From assembly GCA_965116195.1 (NCBI GenBank), contig OZ220491.1, positions 434,001-498,000 of the forward strand: 64,000 nt of DNA, written 5' to 3'. The notes beneath the pieces were generated by a model, which saw nothing but the letters and a program-made list of their open reading frames with translations, ran no database searches and had not been told where the DNA came from. This document shows, piece by piece, positions 43,690 through 52,590 of this stretch. The position numbers were made by a program, and so were the translations under genes. The stretch's first letter is position 1. Every line of letters begins with the position of its first letter. This DNA is from Aldehydirespirator sp965116195 (GTDB lineage: Bacteria > Actinomycetota > Acidimicrobiia > Acidimicrobiales > Aldehydirespiratoraceae).

Positions 43690-43928
43690 GGAAACTCAAC
43701 TTTTCGCATCTCAGGTGGGTGATGCTTCTGCGTGGGTGTCGCTGTTGCGTGGCTGTTGCGTCTGCGTGGGTGTCGCTTCTGCGTGGTGTTGCTTGACCGA
43801 TGGATATTGCTTCTGCGTGGGTGTTTGTTTCACAGGTGTGGTTGTTGCTTCACGGGTGGGGTGTTGCTTCATGTGGGGGTTTGCGGGGTTGTTTGTGCTG
43901 GGTCAGCCGTGTAGCAGGGTATTCGCTT
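43690..43928. repeat. Short degenerate repeats upstream of upp
   Basis: Imperfect copies of GCTTCTGCGTGGGTGTCGCT and TGTTGCTTCACGGGTGGG-like motifs at irregular 25-50 bp spacing. The region lies between the upp start and the 78-bp array; upp promoter elements must be here or in the array but I see none clearly. Confidence 0.55.
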
Positions 43929-44345
43929 CAGGCGGGTGGCTGGCTCTGGCTTGCCTTTCGGGTGGTGGGGCGAGGACGAAATGGGGTTCTACTTGCGTAT
44001 TTGTTTCAGGCGGGTGGCTGGCTCTGGCTTGCCTTTCGGGTGGTGGGGCGAGGACGAAATGGGGTTCTACTTGCGTATTTGTTTCAGGCGGGTGGCTGGC
44101 TCTGGCTTGCCTTTCGGGTGGTGGGGCGAGGACGAAATGGGGTTCTACTTGCGTATTTGTTTCAGGCGGGTGGCTGGCTCTGGCTTGCCTTTCGGGTGGT
44201 GGGGCGAGGACGAAATGGGGTTCTACTTGCGTATTTGTTTCAGGCGGGTGGCTGGCTCTGGCTTGCCTTTCGGGTGGTGGGGCGAGGGCGAAATGGGGTT
44301 CTACTTGCGTATTTGTTTCAGGCGGGTGGCTCGCTCTGGCTTGCC
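43929..44345 (-). repeat. 78-bp tandem repeat echoing the adenosine deaminase 3' end
   Basis: CAGGCGGGTGGCTGGCTCTG occurs at 43929, 44007, 44085, 44163, 44241 and, with one base changed, at 44319 inside the adenosine deaminase end; spacing is exactly 78 bp. On the minus strand each copy reads the last deaminase codons ASQS.PPA and the TGA, then the same 52-bp spacer. Because 78 is a multiple of 3, four long false frames run through the array on both strands. Confidence 0.93.
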
Positions 44346-45415
44346 TCCAGCGGAGCGTAGCGCGGCTTGATGACACCCTCTATTAGTTGCAGTCGTTCCC
44401 GAAAAGGCAAAAAACTGGACTTCATGGCGTTGACGGTGAGCCAGCGCAACCGGCTCCAGTCGTAGCCGAAAGCGTCACACAGAGCGGCCATCTCTGATGA
44501 CATGGACACCCCTGACATGAGACGATTGTCCGTGTTGACAGTGATACGGAAGCGCAGATCCACGAGCATGTTGATGGGGTGGTCGGCAACGCTCGGCACA
44601 ACTCCGGTGTTGACATTGGAAGTCGGGCACACCTCCAGCGGGATGCGCCGGTCACGTATGTAATGCGCCAAGCGGCCCAGGGTGCGTTGCCCGCTCGTAT
44701 TGGTGGAGATGTCCTCCACGATGCGGATGCCGTGGCCCAGACGTTCGGCACCGCAGAACTGCAGCGCCTTCCAGATCGACCTCGGACCATAGGCCTCGCC
44801 GGCATGGATCGTGATGTGGAAGTTCTCGCGATGGCAGTACTGGAATGCCGCCAGATGGTCATCAGGCGGGTAGCCGTCTTCGGGTCCGGCAATGTCAAAG
44901 GCCACCACGCCCTGGTCACGCCATCGCACTGCTGCCTTGGCGACTTCCAGTGACCTGTCCAGGTGGCGCATGGCGGTGCAGATCAAGCGGATGGTCAGGT
45001 CGGTTTGTGCGCTGCCCTCAGAGAACCCCTCCAGTACTGCGGCGATGGCCTCGTCCAGGGACAAGCCGCGCTTGTTGTGCAGTTCGGGGGCGAAGCGGAC
45101 CTCGGCATAAACCACCCCGTCGGCGGCGAGATCCTCAGCACACTCGCGTGCCGCTCTGACAATCGAGTCGGTGGTTTGCATGACACCAACCGTGTGGGCG
45201 AACGTCTCCAGATACAGGGTCAGGTCCTTGCGGTTAGCGCCTCTGCGCATCCACGCCGTCAGAGGCTGCGGGTCAGAGAACGGCAGCGCACCATAGCCGG
45301 TCTCGTCAGCCAACTCGATGATGGTCTGGGGTCGCAGGCCACCGTCCAGATGGTCGTGCAGGACCACCTTGGGAGCCAGGCGAATGCTCTCAAGACAAGG
45401 AGTCCCCGTGCTCAA
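44318..45415 (-). CDS. add: Adenosine deaminase
   Basis: Zinc hydrolase turning adenosine into inosine. Metal and catalytic motifs: HDHLDG near the N-terminus, HAGEAYGPRSI, HGIRI with the catalytic Glu region before it, and NTDNRLMSGVSMSSE (the family's STDDP site, here NTDN). 365 residues is normal. The start is TTG 45415, supported by upstream copies that repeat it. Confidence 0.95.
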   Translation of the reverse strand: MSTGTPCLESIRLAPKVVLHDHLDGGLRPQTIIELADETGYGALPFSDPQPLTAWMRRGANRKDLTLYLETFAHTVGVMQTTDSIVRAARECAEDLAADGVVYAEVRFAPELHNKRGLSLDEAIAAVLEGFSEGSAQTDLTIRLICTAMRHLDRSLEVAKAAVRWRDQGVVAFDIAGPEDGYPPDDHLAAFQYCHRENFHITIHAGEAYGPRSIWKALQFCGAERLGHGIRIVEDISTNTSGQRTLGRLAHYIRDRRIPLEVCPTSNVNTGVVPSVADHPINMLVDLRFRITVNTDNRLMSGVSMSSEMAALCDAFGYDWSRLRWLTVNAMKSSFLPFRERLQLIEGVIKPRYAPLEASQSEPPA

Positions 45416-45800
45416 AGCAGCTCTACCCTGTTACCTGCTGCAAGTTCGCTCTTTGCTGCAAAGTTCGCTCTCTGTTTTGAAGTCGCTGGCTGCTGCAAGG
45501 TCGCTCTCGGTTGTAGGGTCGCTCGCAGCGTCAAGTTCGTCACCGGTGATGCTCTCACGACAAGGAGTCCTCGTGCTCAAAGCAGTTCTACCTCGCTATC
45601 TGCTGCAAGGTCGCTCTCGGTTGTAGGGTCGCTCGCAGCGTCAAGTTCGTCACCGGTGATGCTCTCACGACAAGGAGTCCTCGTGCTCAAAGCAGTTCTA
45701 CCTCGCTATCTGCTGCAAGGTCGCTCTCGGTTGTAGGGTCGCTCGCAGCGTCAAGTTCGCCGCCGGTGATGCTCTCACGACAAGCAGTGCCCATATGAGA
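45386..45800 (-). repeat. 110-bp tandem echoes of the adenosine deaminase start region
   Basis: On the plus strand GCTCTCACGACAAGGAGTCC occurs at 45551 and 45661, with a partial at 45771 and the gene's own version at 45386; the regular spacing is 110 bp (first gap 165). Read on the minus strand, each full copy begins TTG with MSTRTPCRESI, like the gene's MSTGTPCLESI, and runs 37 codons to a TGA that overlaps the TTG of the next copy as TTGA. This is a second ladder of overlapping mini-ORFs. Confidence 0.9.
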
Positions 45801-45910
45801 TCAGACCCTACGTTCCGGACTCGCTCAAGGTGCTGTGTGCAATCAAGGTGCTCGGTGCAATCAAGGTGTTCGGTGAAATCGCCATACAACAGGGTAGCCT
45901 GCTAACCCGA

Positions 45911-47215
45911 ATGGCTGTTTCCACTTCTTTGATCCCACAATCACGACCAGACGCGGCAGATGGCAGACCCGCCGCAGCAGATGTCCAACGAGCCGCGGCA
46001 GATGTCAGACCAAGCGCAGCAGATGTCAAACGAGGCGAGGTCTCGGCGGCGACAATCGCGGCGACTTTTTCTGACCTTGGTCTGTGCGATGAGATAGTTG
46101 CTGCGCTGGCACAGCGGGGCATCAGCAAGCCATTCTCGGTGCAGACCATGACCATTCCCGACGCGCTGGCCGGACGGGATGTCTGCGGCAAAGCCAAGAC
46201 GGGATCAGGCAAGACGCTGGCCTTTGGTCTGCCTCTGCTCCAGTTGATGCCCAAGGCCAAGTCGTGTGCTCCCACGGGCCTGGTGCTGGCACCCACCCGC
46301 GAGCTTGCCAACCAGATCAGCGACGAACTCGCAGCTCCGGCGGCGGCTGTGAACCGCAAGGTTCTCGCCCTCTACGGGGGCACATCAATTGAAAAACAGA
46401 TCACCAGTTTGCGTGGTGGTTGCGATCTGGTCGTCGCAACACCCGGTCGCATGATTGACCTGATTGACCGACAAGCGTTGCGGCTGGGTGCGGTGCGTCA
46501 TGTGGTCGTTGATGAGGCTGACCGGATGGCGGACATGGGCTTTTTGCCGCAGGTGGAGTGGATTTTGCGCAGCGCCGGTAGCGGGCATCAGACGCTGCTT
46601 TTCTCGGCCACGCTTGACGGGGTTGTGGACACGCTGATCCGCCGTTACCAGAGCGATCCTGTGCTGCATTCCGTGGAGTCTCGTGAGGTGACTGTGGCGG
46701 AGATGACCCATCGTTTTGTCGGCGTACACAAACTCGACAAGGTCAAGGTTGTTGCCGCCATCGCCAAGTCGGTGGACCGCACCTTGGTGTTCACCCGCAC
46801 GAAGTTCGCAGCCGACCGTTTGGCACGTGACCTGGCTCGGGAGACGGTGAAGGCAGCGCCGATCCACGGTGCCCTGCGGCAGTCAGCCAGGGAGAAGTCA
46901 CTGCGCTCGTTCATCACCGGCAAGCTGCCTGTGCTGGTGGCGACCGATGTGGCGGCGAGGGGCATTCATGTTGACGATGTTGACATAGTGGTGCAGTTCG
47001 ACCCGCCGGAGGATCACAAGATCTACCTGCATCGCGCCGGGCGAACAGCCAGAGCGGGCGAGTCCGGGGTGGTGGTCACGCTGTCACTCTGGGACGAGGA
47101 GTTGGCGGTCAAACGGATCCAGCGGCGTGTGGGCCTTGACGAACCGATTGTCGAGATGTTCTCAAATGATCCCCGCCTGACAAACCTGGCGAACACCAAG
47201 ACTGCCCACGCCTGA
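45911..47215 (+). CDS. DEAD-box ATP-dependent RNA helicase
   Basis: RNA helicase with Q-motif (FSVQTMTIPDALAG), AKTGSGKT (I), PTRELA (Ia), TPGR, VVDEADRM (II), SAT (III), RGIHVDDVD (V) and HRAGRTARAG (VI). About 434 residues from ATG 45911. The N-terminus is repeated AADV/RPAAAD units from a short DNA repeat. An upstream GTG (45830) adds three copies of an 18-bp in-frame unit (VLGAIK-like); I prefer the ATG but cannot exclude it. No accessory C-terminal domain is seen. Confidence 0.9.
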   Translation: MAVSTSLIPQSRPDAADGRPAAADVQRAAADVRPSAADVKRGEVSAATIAATFSDLGLCDEIVAALAQRGISKPFSVQTMTIPDALAGRDVCGKAKTGSGKTLAFGLPLLQLMPKAKSCAPTGLVLAPTRELANQISDELAAPAAAVNRKVLALYGGTSIEKQITSLRGGCDLVVATPGRMIDLIDRQALRLGAVRHVVVDEADRMADMGFLPQVEWILRSAGSGHQTLLFSATLDGVVDTLIRRYQSDPVLHSVESREVTVAEMTHRFVGVHKLDKVKVVAAIAKSVDRTLVFTRTKFAADRLARDLARETVKAAPIHGALRQSAREKSLRSFITGKLPVLVATDVAARGIHVDDVDIVVQFDPPEDHKIYLHRAGRTARAGESGVVVTLSLWDEELAVKRIQRRVGLDEPIVEMFSNDPRLTNLANTKTAHA

Positions 47216-47560
47216 CTCTGCGGCACCTGCTGAACCGCTGAGATGTGTGTGAACTCTTGTGCATCGCAGGGTGGTGCGTGCTGACCTCGTGGGCGTGCCC
47301 TCAACATCAATGAACTCTGTGCGTGGTGTCCCGTCGGGTGATGTGCCTTGATCTTTGATTGAAGTGGCATGGCGGGGTGATGAGCGCTGTCTCTGAGTTG
47401 TATCGCGGTGACGTGTTGGCGTATGCCCTGTGTCATGTCACGGTGCCAATGCGGGCGTGGCCGTGTGAGTTCTGCCCCTGTGTCGTGTCGCGGTGGCGTG
47501 CTGAGTTCAGATGCGTTCGGGTGGCGGGGTGGTGAACTCATCGGGTGGAGCTATAGTTCT
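47216..47560. other. Spacer between helicase and SAM riboswitch
   Basis: About 345 bp with repeated GTGTCGTG and GCGTGG-like words (TGTGTCATGTCACGG at 47430 area, TGTGTCGTGTCGCGG near 47480) and no gene. It probably carries the metX promoter, though I cannot point to -35/-10 boxes. Confidence 0.5.
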
Positions 47561-47574
47561 GGAACCTATTGGCA

Positions 47575-47670
47575 AGAGACATCATGAGAGGCGCGGCCTT
47601 CGTGGTCGTGCCCGGCAACCTGGGGCGGACACCCAAGGTGCCAGCCGTCTGCGGATGGCGATGTGGCGTC
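47575..47670 (+). promoter_or_regulatory. SAM riboswitch (SAM-I/SAM-IV clan) in the metX leader
   Basis: The conserved core is visible: TCATGAGAG at 47582-47590, CCCGGCAACC at 47611-47620 and GGTGCCA at 47638-47644, in the right order. A P1 stem can form between ACATC (47579-47583) and GATGT (47660-47664). SAM binding would lower expression of methionine synthesis genes. metX starts 170 bp downstream, after a start echo. Which subclass it is cannot be settled by eye. Confidence 0.85.
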
Positions 47671-47770
47671 GGCACTGTCGGCGCAACGAAGTGTCCCAAG
47701 GAACAATCCCGAGGTTCACTGGCGCAGTGTCCGGCCTATCGGCCCAGTCACCGGACTCTGAGGAGCAGCC

Positions 47771-47865
47771 TTGAGCGACGGTTCCCAAATCAAGCCACAG
47801 CACGACAGCCCTCTACAACCTCATCGACTGTGAGCAGGCAGTCTTGAGCGACGGTTCCCAAATCA
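47771..47865 (+). repeat. 73-bp duplication of the metX start region
   Basis: TTGAGCGACGGTTCCCAAAT occurs at 47771 and at the metX start 47844, 73 bp apart, each preceded by a similar GACTnTGAG-AGCAG context. The upstream copy opens a 20-codon frame MSDGSQIKPQ that stops at TGA 47831, 10 bp before the metX TTG. It lies between the SAM riboswitch and metX. Confidence 0.88.
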
Positions 47866-49103
47866 AGCCTCAGGCTCCCGACACTGACCAACAAACGTCG
47901 GCAAGCTCTGGCCCCGAACGCAGTGACAGTCCTGCTCGGGATCGCTTTCCGGTAGGGCTTCCTGCGAGCGGTGCCTGGTTGCCCGGTGACCCGGAGGGTG
48001 ACCGTTGTTTTGTGCAGGTGGCTGCTGAGCGGCCCTTCGCGCTTGAGTGGGGAGGGGCTCTGTCCGGGGTGCGTGTGGCCTATGAGACGTGGGGCGAGTT
48101 GGACGGCGATGCCTCCAACGCGGTGTTGATCTGTCATGCTCTCACCGGCGACTCCCACGCCGCGGGGAGCAGCAACCCGTCGCACCCCACCGCTGGCTGG
48201 TGGAATGAGATGATCGGCCCGGGCAAGGCCATTGACACCGACCGCTACTTCGTGGTTTGCAGCAACGTTCTGGGCGGTTGTCAAGGAACCACCGGGCCTG
48301 CTGATGTTGATCCCGTCTCGGGCCGTCGCTACGGGCCGAGGTTTCCTGTCGTCACCATCCGAGACATGGTGCGCATACAGGCGCGGTTGGCAGATCATCT
48401 GGGCATCGGTGGTTGGCTGGCTGTGGCAGGCGGATCGATGGGCGGAATGCAGGTGCTGGAATGGGCTGTGATGTACCCGCATCGGGTGCGTTCGATTCTG
48501 CCGCTGGCCACCTGCGCAGCTGCCAGCGCCCAGCAGATTGCCTGGAGCGCAGTGGGTCGCCTGGCCATCGCCAATGATCCCAACTGGCACGGCGGCGACT
48601 ACTACGACAGTGAGGAGGGACCCTGGCTGGGTCTTGCATTGGCGCGTGAGGTTGCGCAGGTGACCTATCGATCTCCTGAGTCTTTCGATCGAAGGTTCGG
48701 GCGCAGGCTCCTGGACTCGATCACGAATTTTGACCTGTGGGGACGCTTCCAGATCGAGTCGTATCTGGATCATCACGGCCAGAAGCTGGTGCGGCGCTTT
48801 GATGCCAACTCGTATGTGGTGCTTAACCGTGCCATGGATCTCCACGACCTGGGTCGGGGCCGGGGCGGCGTGGCTGACGCTCTGGGCAGGATCAATGTGC
48901 CAACCCTCACTGCGAGCATTTCCAGCGACCGCCTTTACGAACCGATCCAGCAGAGCGAGTTGCACAGCCTGATCAGCGCGGCAGGTGGTGACTGCCAACT
49001 GGTGATGTGCCACAGCGACGAGGGCCATGACGGTTTCCTGTTGGAACATGAGTTGTTGCATAAGCCTGTGGCTGCCTTCCTTGACGAGGTGGCTGATGTT
49101 TGA
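47844..49103 (+). CDS. metX: Homoserine O-acetyltransferase
   Basis: Acetylates homoserine for methionine synthesis. Alpha/beta hydrolase fold with LICHALTGDSHAAG, nucleophile in GGSMGGMQVLEW, acid Asp in ASISSDRLYEP and His in DEGHDGFLLEHE. 419 residues; the first 45 are polar and variable. Start TTG 47844 is supported by its duplication. The SAM riboswitch upstream fits methionine control. The last codons are copied downstream. Confidence 0.95.
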   Translation: MSDGSQIKPQAPDTDQQTSASSGPERSDSPARDRFPVGLPASGAWLPGDPEGDRCFVQVAAERPFALEWGGALSGVRVAYETWGELDGDASNAVLICHALTGDSHAAGSSNPSHPTAGWWNEMIGPGKAIDTDRYFVVCSNVLGGCQGTTGPADVDPVSGRRYGPRFPVVTIRDMVRIQARLADHLGIGGWLAVAGGSMGGMQVLEWAVMYPHRVRSILPLATCAAASAQQIAWSAVGRLAIANDPNWHGGDYYDSEEGPWLGLALAREVAQVTYRSPESFDRRFGRRLLDSITNFDLWGRFQIESYLDHHGQKLVRRFDANSYVVLNRAMDLHDLGRGRGGVADALGRINVPTLTASISSDRLYEPIQQSELHSLISAAGGDCQLVMCHSDEGHDGFLLEHELLHKPVAAFLDEVADV

Positions 49104-49255
49104 CACCACATTGACCAGTTGGCCGAGTTGCAGCTCTTGATGTGGCCGCCTTCCTTGACGAGGTGGCTGATGTTTGACACCACATTGACCAGTTGGCCGA
49201 GTTGCAGCTCTTGATGTGGCTGCCTTCCTTGACGAGGTGGCTGATGTTTGACTCT
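49081..49255 (+). repeat. 74-bp tandem echoes of the metX 3' end
   Basis: TTGACGAGGTGGCTGATGTT with the following TGAC occurs inside the metX end at 49081 and again at 49155 and 49229, exactly 74 bp apart; each repeats LDEVADV and the stop. The spacer between them (ACCACATTGACCAGTTGG and onward) is identical except for a base or two. Confidence 0.92.
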
Positions 49256-49316
49256 CTGAACGAGTTCATCGCTGTTGCTGGGCTGGGTATGGTGTTGGCC
49301 GGGGCGGTGGTTGCCG

Positions 49317-51536
49317 TCATTTGAACAGCAGGGGTTGTTCGGGTGCGTGTGCGGGGCCGTGGTGGTGTTTGTCGGGTGGGTGCAGGGTGTGGTTGCCGTC
49401 GGGGTGTTTGTGGACTTGCCAGTGGTTGTTGTGGATGCGTTTGTGGCAGTCCCAGCACACCGGGACCATGTTGTCGATCTTGGTTTCGCCGCCTTGTGAG
49501 ACGGGCACGATGTGATGGATTTCACACATTGCCGGGTTTGCTGCGCAGTGAAAGCAGCCACCCCAGCGTGCCAGCAGCAGTCGTCGTTGTGATTTGGTGG
49601 CAGCACGCACTGTTTGGGCCCGCCAGATCGACTGGCCTTTGGAGTTGCAGAGCACAGCAACGAACCTGGCATTACAGGAGAGTTGCTCCATGACGCTGGC
49701 GGGTAGTCGTTGCCCGTCGGCAAGCTGGCCAACAAGCTCACCTGTGGCTTCATCAACATGAGCAACCACACAAATGTCCGCAAACGACCTGACCAACCCC
49801 GGGCCTGCTCTGGTATCTGTACCCGTGTCAGTCCCATTGGCCGTCTCGGTGTCTGTTGTCGTGCTGGCAGGGTAACCAAGTGCATTAGCCAAGCCTGGCC
49901 TAGTGGTCCTCGTGGCCGTTTCGGTATCTGTTGTCGTGCTGGTATCCGACTCTGTGCTCAAGCCGACACCGGTACTCGTGTCAGTGTGAGCGTGAGGGCC
50001 AACAGCCACCTGGCTGGCTTTGCCTTGTTCTTGAGAGTTGGGACCGGTGCCAGCGGCGCTGCTGTTAGTGCCACTGTCTGTGCATGTATCAGAATCCGTT
50101 CTGGTGTTGGTGCTCTTACCGGTAGCTGAGTCTGTGTCAGCACATGAGGTAGCAGCCGCGAACTCGCTACCACCGCCCGGTTCACAGGTACTGGTTCCGG
50201 CATCGGCCCTCTTGTCAGTGCTGCCCCGTGATTGGTGTTGTGGCTGGGTTGCGGTGTTGGTATCGGAATCTGCGCTGGTGTTGGTGTTCATGTCGGTGCT
50301 GCATCGTGACCTGTGTTGAGGCTGGCCTGCGGTTGCGGTGTCAGCGTTGGAACCGGTGCCGGTGCCACTGTCACTGTCTGTGCAGGTATCAGAGTCCGTT
50401 CTGGTGTTGGTGCCCGTACCGGTAGCTGAACCTGCGCCAGCACAAGTGGGAGCAGTCGCGACTTCGCTGCCCTCGCCTTGTACTCGGGTACTGGTTCCGG
50501 TTCCAGCACCCGTGTCAGTGCTGCCCCGTGAGCTGTGTTGTGGCTTGCCTGCGATTGCCGTGCCCGAACCTGAGGCTGAGTTGGTACCGGTGGCCACGCC
50601 ATGTCCGGTGTTTGTGTGGTTGTCGGAGTTCGTGCCGGTGCCCGTGTTGGCGGCAGTGTTCAGTGTGGGTTGGTGTGGGTACCTGTCCGGGATGGTGTCT
50701 GGGCTGGTTGCGGTGTGGGGGTTGAGGGCTGTGGCGGTGGTTGAGGTGAGGTTGTCCATGGCGTCGGCCATGCACTGGTCGAAACTGCGTCGCCCGTCAC
50801 GTCTGCCGCTGTTTGCACCGTCAGGACCGTCGGCAGGTTTGTTGCTGGGTTCACCGTCGGTTCTGTGGTTGTTGTGCTGGGTGGTGGCGTGTTTCTTGTC
50901 GTTTTGGTAGAGACGGTTGGCTTCGGCTCGTAGCCGGTTTCCTATGCGCTGACCGGTGAGGGGATCAAAAGTTCCGTGTAGTTCGACCATGCCGTTGTCG
51001 TCGTTCCAGATCCGCAGACTGCGTTTGGCTCGCAGCCGTTGGTAGTCAGCCTCACCGCCGTCGTTTTGGTGTTCAGCGATCCAGCGACGGGCGTGTTTGG
51101 TGAACTGTTCCGCGCGCTGCGACTCGGCCATCTTCAACAACTCTGCGTCTGCTTTGACAGCGTCGGCGCTGGTGCGTTTGACCGCATCAGCCAACCGTTT
51201 GGCATTGGCTTGTGACACGCGGCCCTGTGCTACCGCGTCACGAACCGACGGCACCTCAGCAATCGTTTGCGCGGTTTTGACCTGCCCACGCGCTTCGCGA
51301 CGTGTCAACCCGGCAGTTTCAGCGAGTATCTCGGTGCCGCCGTCGCCGTGTCGTTCGGTCTTGGCTATCACAGCCGCGGCGCGGGTTTGAGCGGCCGTCA
51401 TTGCTGCGATGACTCGTTTGGTCACGGTCATCATCTGGCGCAGTTGTTCACATGACACGCCGCCGGTGTCAAGTAGTGTCAGTACTTGGTGGGCGGCGGT
51501 CTCGGCCCGGTGGGCTGCTTCGATCAGCATGGTCAT
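49317..51536 (-). CDS. DUF222 / HNH endonuclease domain protein with very long repetitive linker
   Basis: 739 residues. N-terminal DUF222 region (1 to about 240; LAETAGLTRREARGQVKTAQTI, ARRWIAEHQNDGGEADYQRLRAKRSLRIW) and C-terminal HNH motif CEIHHIVPVSQGG...NMVPVCWDCHKRIHN. Between them about 330 residues (DNA roughly 49745-50680) of Thr/Asp/Gly/Ser/Asn repeats such as TNTRTDSDTCTDS occur in two long near-copies. These families are common in Actinobacteria, often multi-copy and thought to be mobile; function here is unproven. Usual members are 400-550 residues. Confidence 0.88.
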   Translation of the reverse strand: MTMLIEAAHRAETAAHQVLTLLDTGGVSCEQLRQMMTVTKRVIAAMTAAQTRAAAVIAKTERHGDGGTEILAETAGLTRREARGQVKTAQTIAEVPSVRDAVAQGRVSQANAKRLADAVKRTSADAVKADAELLKMAESQRAEQFTKHARRWIAEHQNDGGEADYQRLRAKRSLRIWNDDNGMVELHGTFDPLTGQRIGNRLRAEANRLYQNDKKHATTQHNNHRTDGEPSNKPADGPDGANSGRRDGRRSFDQCMADAMDNLTSTTATALNPHTATSPDTIPDRYPHQPTLNTAANTGTGTNSDNHTNTGHGVATGTNSASGSGTAIAGKPQHSSRGSTDTGAGTGTSTRVQGEGSEVATAPTCAGAGSATGTGTNTRTDSDTCTDSDSGTGTGSNADTATAGQPQHRSRCSTDMNTNTSADSDTNTATQPQHQSRGSTDKRADAGTSTCEPGGGSEFAAATSCADTDSATGKSTNTRTDSDTCTDSGTNSSAAGTGPNSQEQGKASQVAVGPHAHTDTSTGVGLSTESDTSTTTDTETATRTTRPGLANALGYPASTTTDTETANGTDTGTDTRAGPGLVRSFADICVVAHVDEATGELVGQLADGQRLPASVMEQLSCNARFVAVLCNSKGQSIWRAQTVRAATKSQRRLLLARWGGCFHCAANPAMCEIHHIVPVSQGGETKIDNMVPVCWDCHKRIHNNHWQVHKHPDGNHTLHPPDKHHHGPAHAPEQPLLFK

Positions 51537-52240
51537 ACCATATCAGACCCCTGTGACATTCCACAGCCTTTTTTGGTAAATATTCTTGATATTTCTGCAA
51601 AATTCTGAGAAAACCTCAAGACCACAAGCATGCAACACCATGAACACACGTACACCTGTCCCCTGCACGTTGTGACCTTGCCCGTGCAGACGTGCCATAC
51701 CAGGAACAGGCGGCCAGCCCTTGTTGCGTGTCGCGCAACAGGCGATGGTTGACTTGCCGATCATCTGACTCGCCCGGCGGGAACGGGTGGCGAACTCCCG
51801 CCGTGGGCGTTGTGATCTGGCCCGCAGGTGTACTGTGCTCTGGAGCAGGGGCGGCCGCGTGTTTGCGTTGTGTCCTCGGTGGCCGGATGGTTCCACGCGA
51901 TGCTTCGAGCCCTAAGACAATCCGCCCCCGGCTTCACCGACACGGCCAGCTACCAAGCCCGTGCATTGCTCATAACATGATCCTGATGCTTTCACCAGCC
52001 GACACCAGCAAGCCCACGTCCTGTACCTTCGGTGAAAGGCCTGGTGGAGTCGGTGCTGACGAGGCCCACAGCGAGCTGACATCCTGTGCCTTCGGTGAAA
52101 GGCCCGGTGAAGCCGGTGCTGACGAGACCCGCAATGCACCCCACACCTTCGGTGCAAGGCCCAAGCGGCTACCAGACGACCGACGGGCCATAAACCTAAG
52201 TCTCGCACCTTCGGTGAAAGGCGACATTCGTAGAGGACGC
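51537..52240. repeat. Long spacer with four hairpin-like GCCTTCGGTGAAAGGC units
   Basis: CCTTCGGTGAAAGGC occurs at 52026, 52089, 52146 (one change) and 52208, spaced 63, 57 and 62 bp; each can fold as a small stem. 51537-52020 shows no gene. Frames across the region are not credible. Confidence 0.65.
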
Positions 52241-52249
52241 TGATGGTTG

Positions 52250-52590
52250 ACTTGCTTGTTGAGGCCGCTGATGCCAACAACGCCCCACTGGGGCCCGCTG
52301 ATGCCAATAGCGCCCTGCTGAGGCCGCTGATGTCAACGAGGCCGCTGAGGTCACCGTTGAGGCCCACCGTGGTCGCTGATGTCAATGACACCGCTGATGC
52401 CGCTGAGGTCACCGTTGAGGCCCACCGTTGAGGCGTGCATGCTGCTCCAATGTGCCACGCCTCGAATCAGGCCGCTGAGGTCACCGTTGAGGCCCACCGT
52501 TGAGGCCGCTGATGTCAATCACACCGCTGAGGCCGATGAGGTCGCCGTTGAGGCCCACCGAGGTCGCTGATGAGTGACGGCAGCGGCAGC
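52250..52590 (+). repeat. Irregular tandem repeats leading into the PLP enzyme start
   Basis: GAGGCCCACCG occurs at about 52360, 52418, 52490 and 52551, and CGCTGATGTCAATGAC at 52375 resembles the gene start CGCTGATGAGTGAC at 52565. Spacing is uneven (58, 72, 61 bp), unlike the other arrays, so this may be an older, eroded start echo. I found no SAM riboswitch core here. Confidence 0.65.

Noticed and set aside
43571..44386. Several long frames on both strands across the 78-bp array
   Set aside because: The period is a multiple of 3, so frames stay open mechanically; the peptides are pure repeats and the array is an echo of the adenosine deaminase end.
52250..52590. Second SAM riboswitch before the PLP enzyme
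   Set aside because: The conserved core words seen before metX are missing; only repeats are present.
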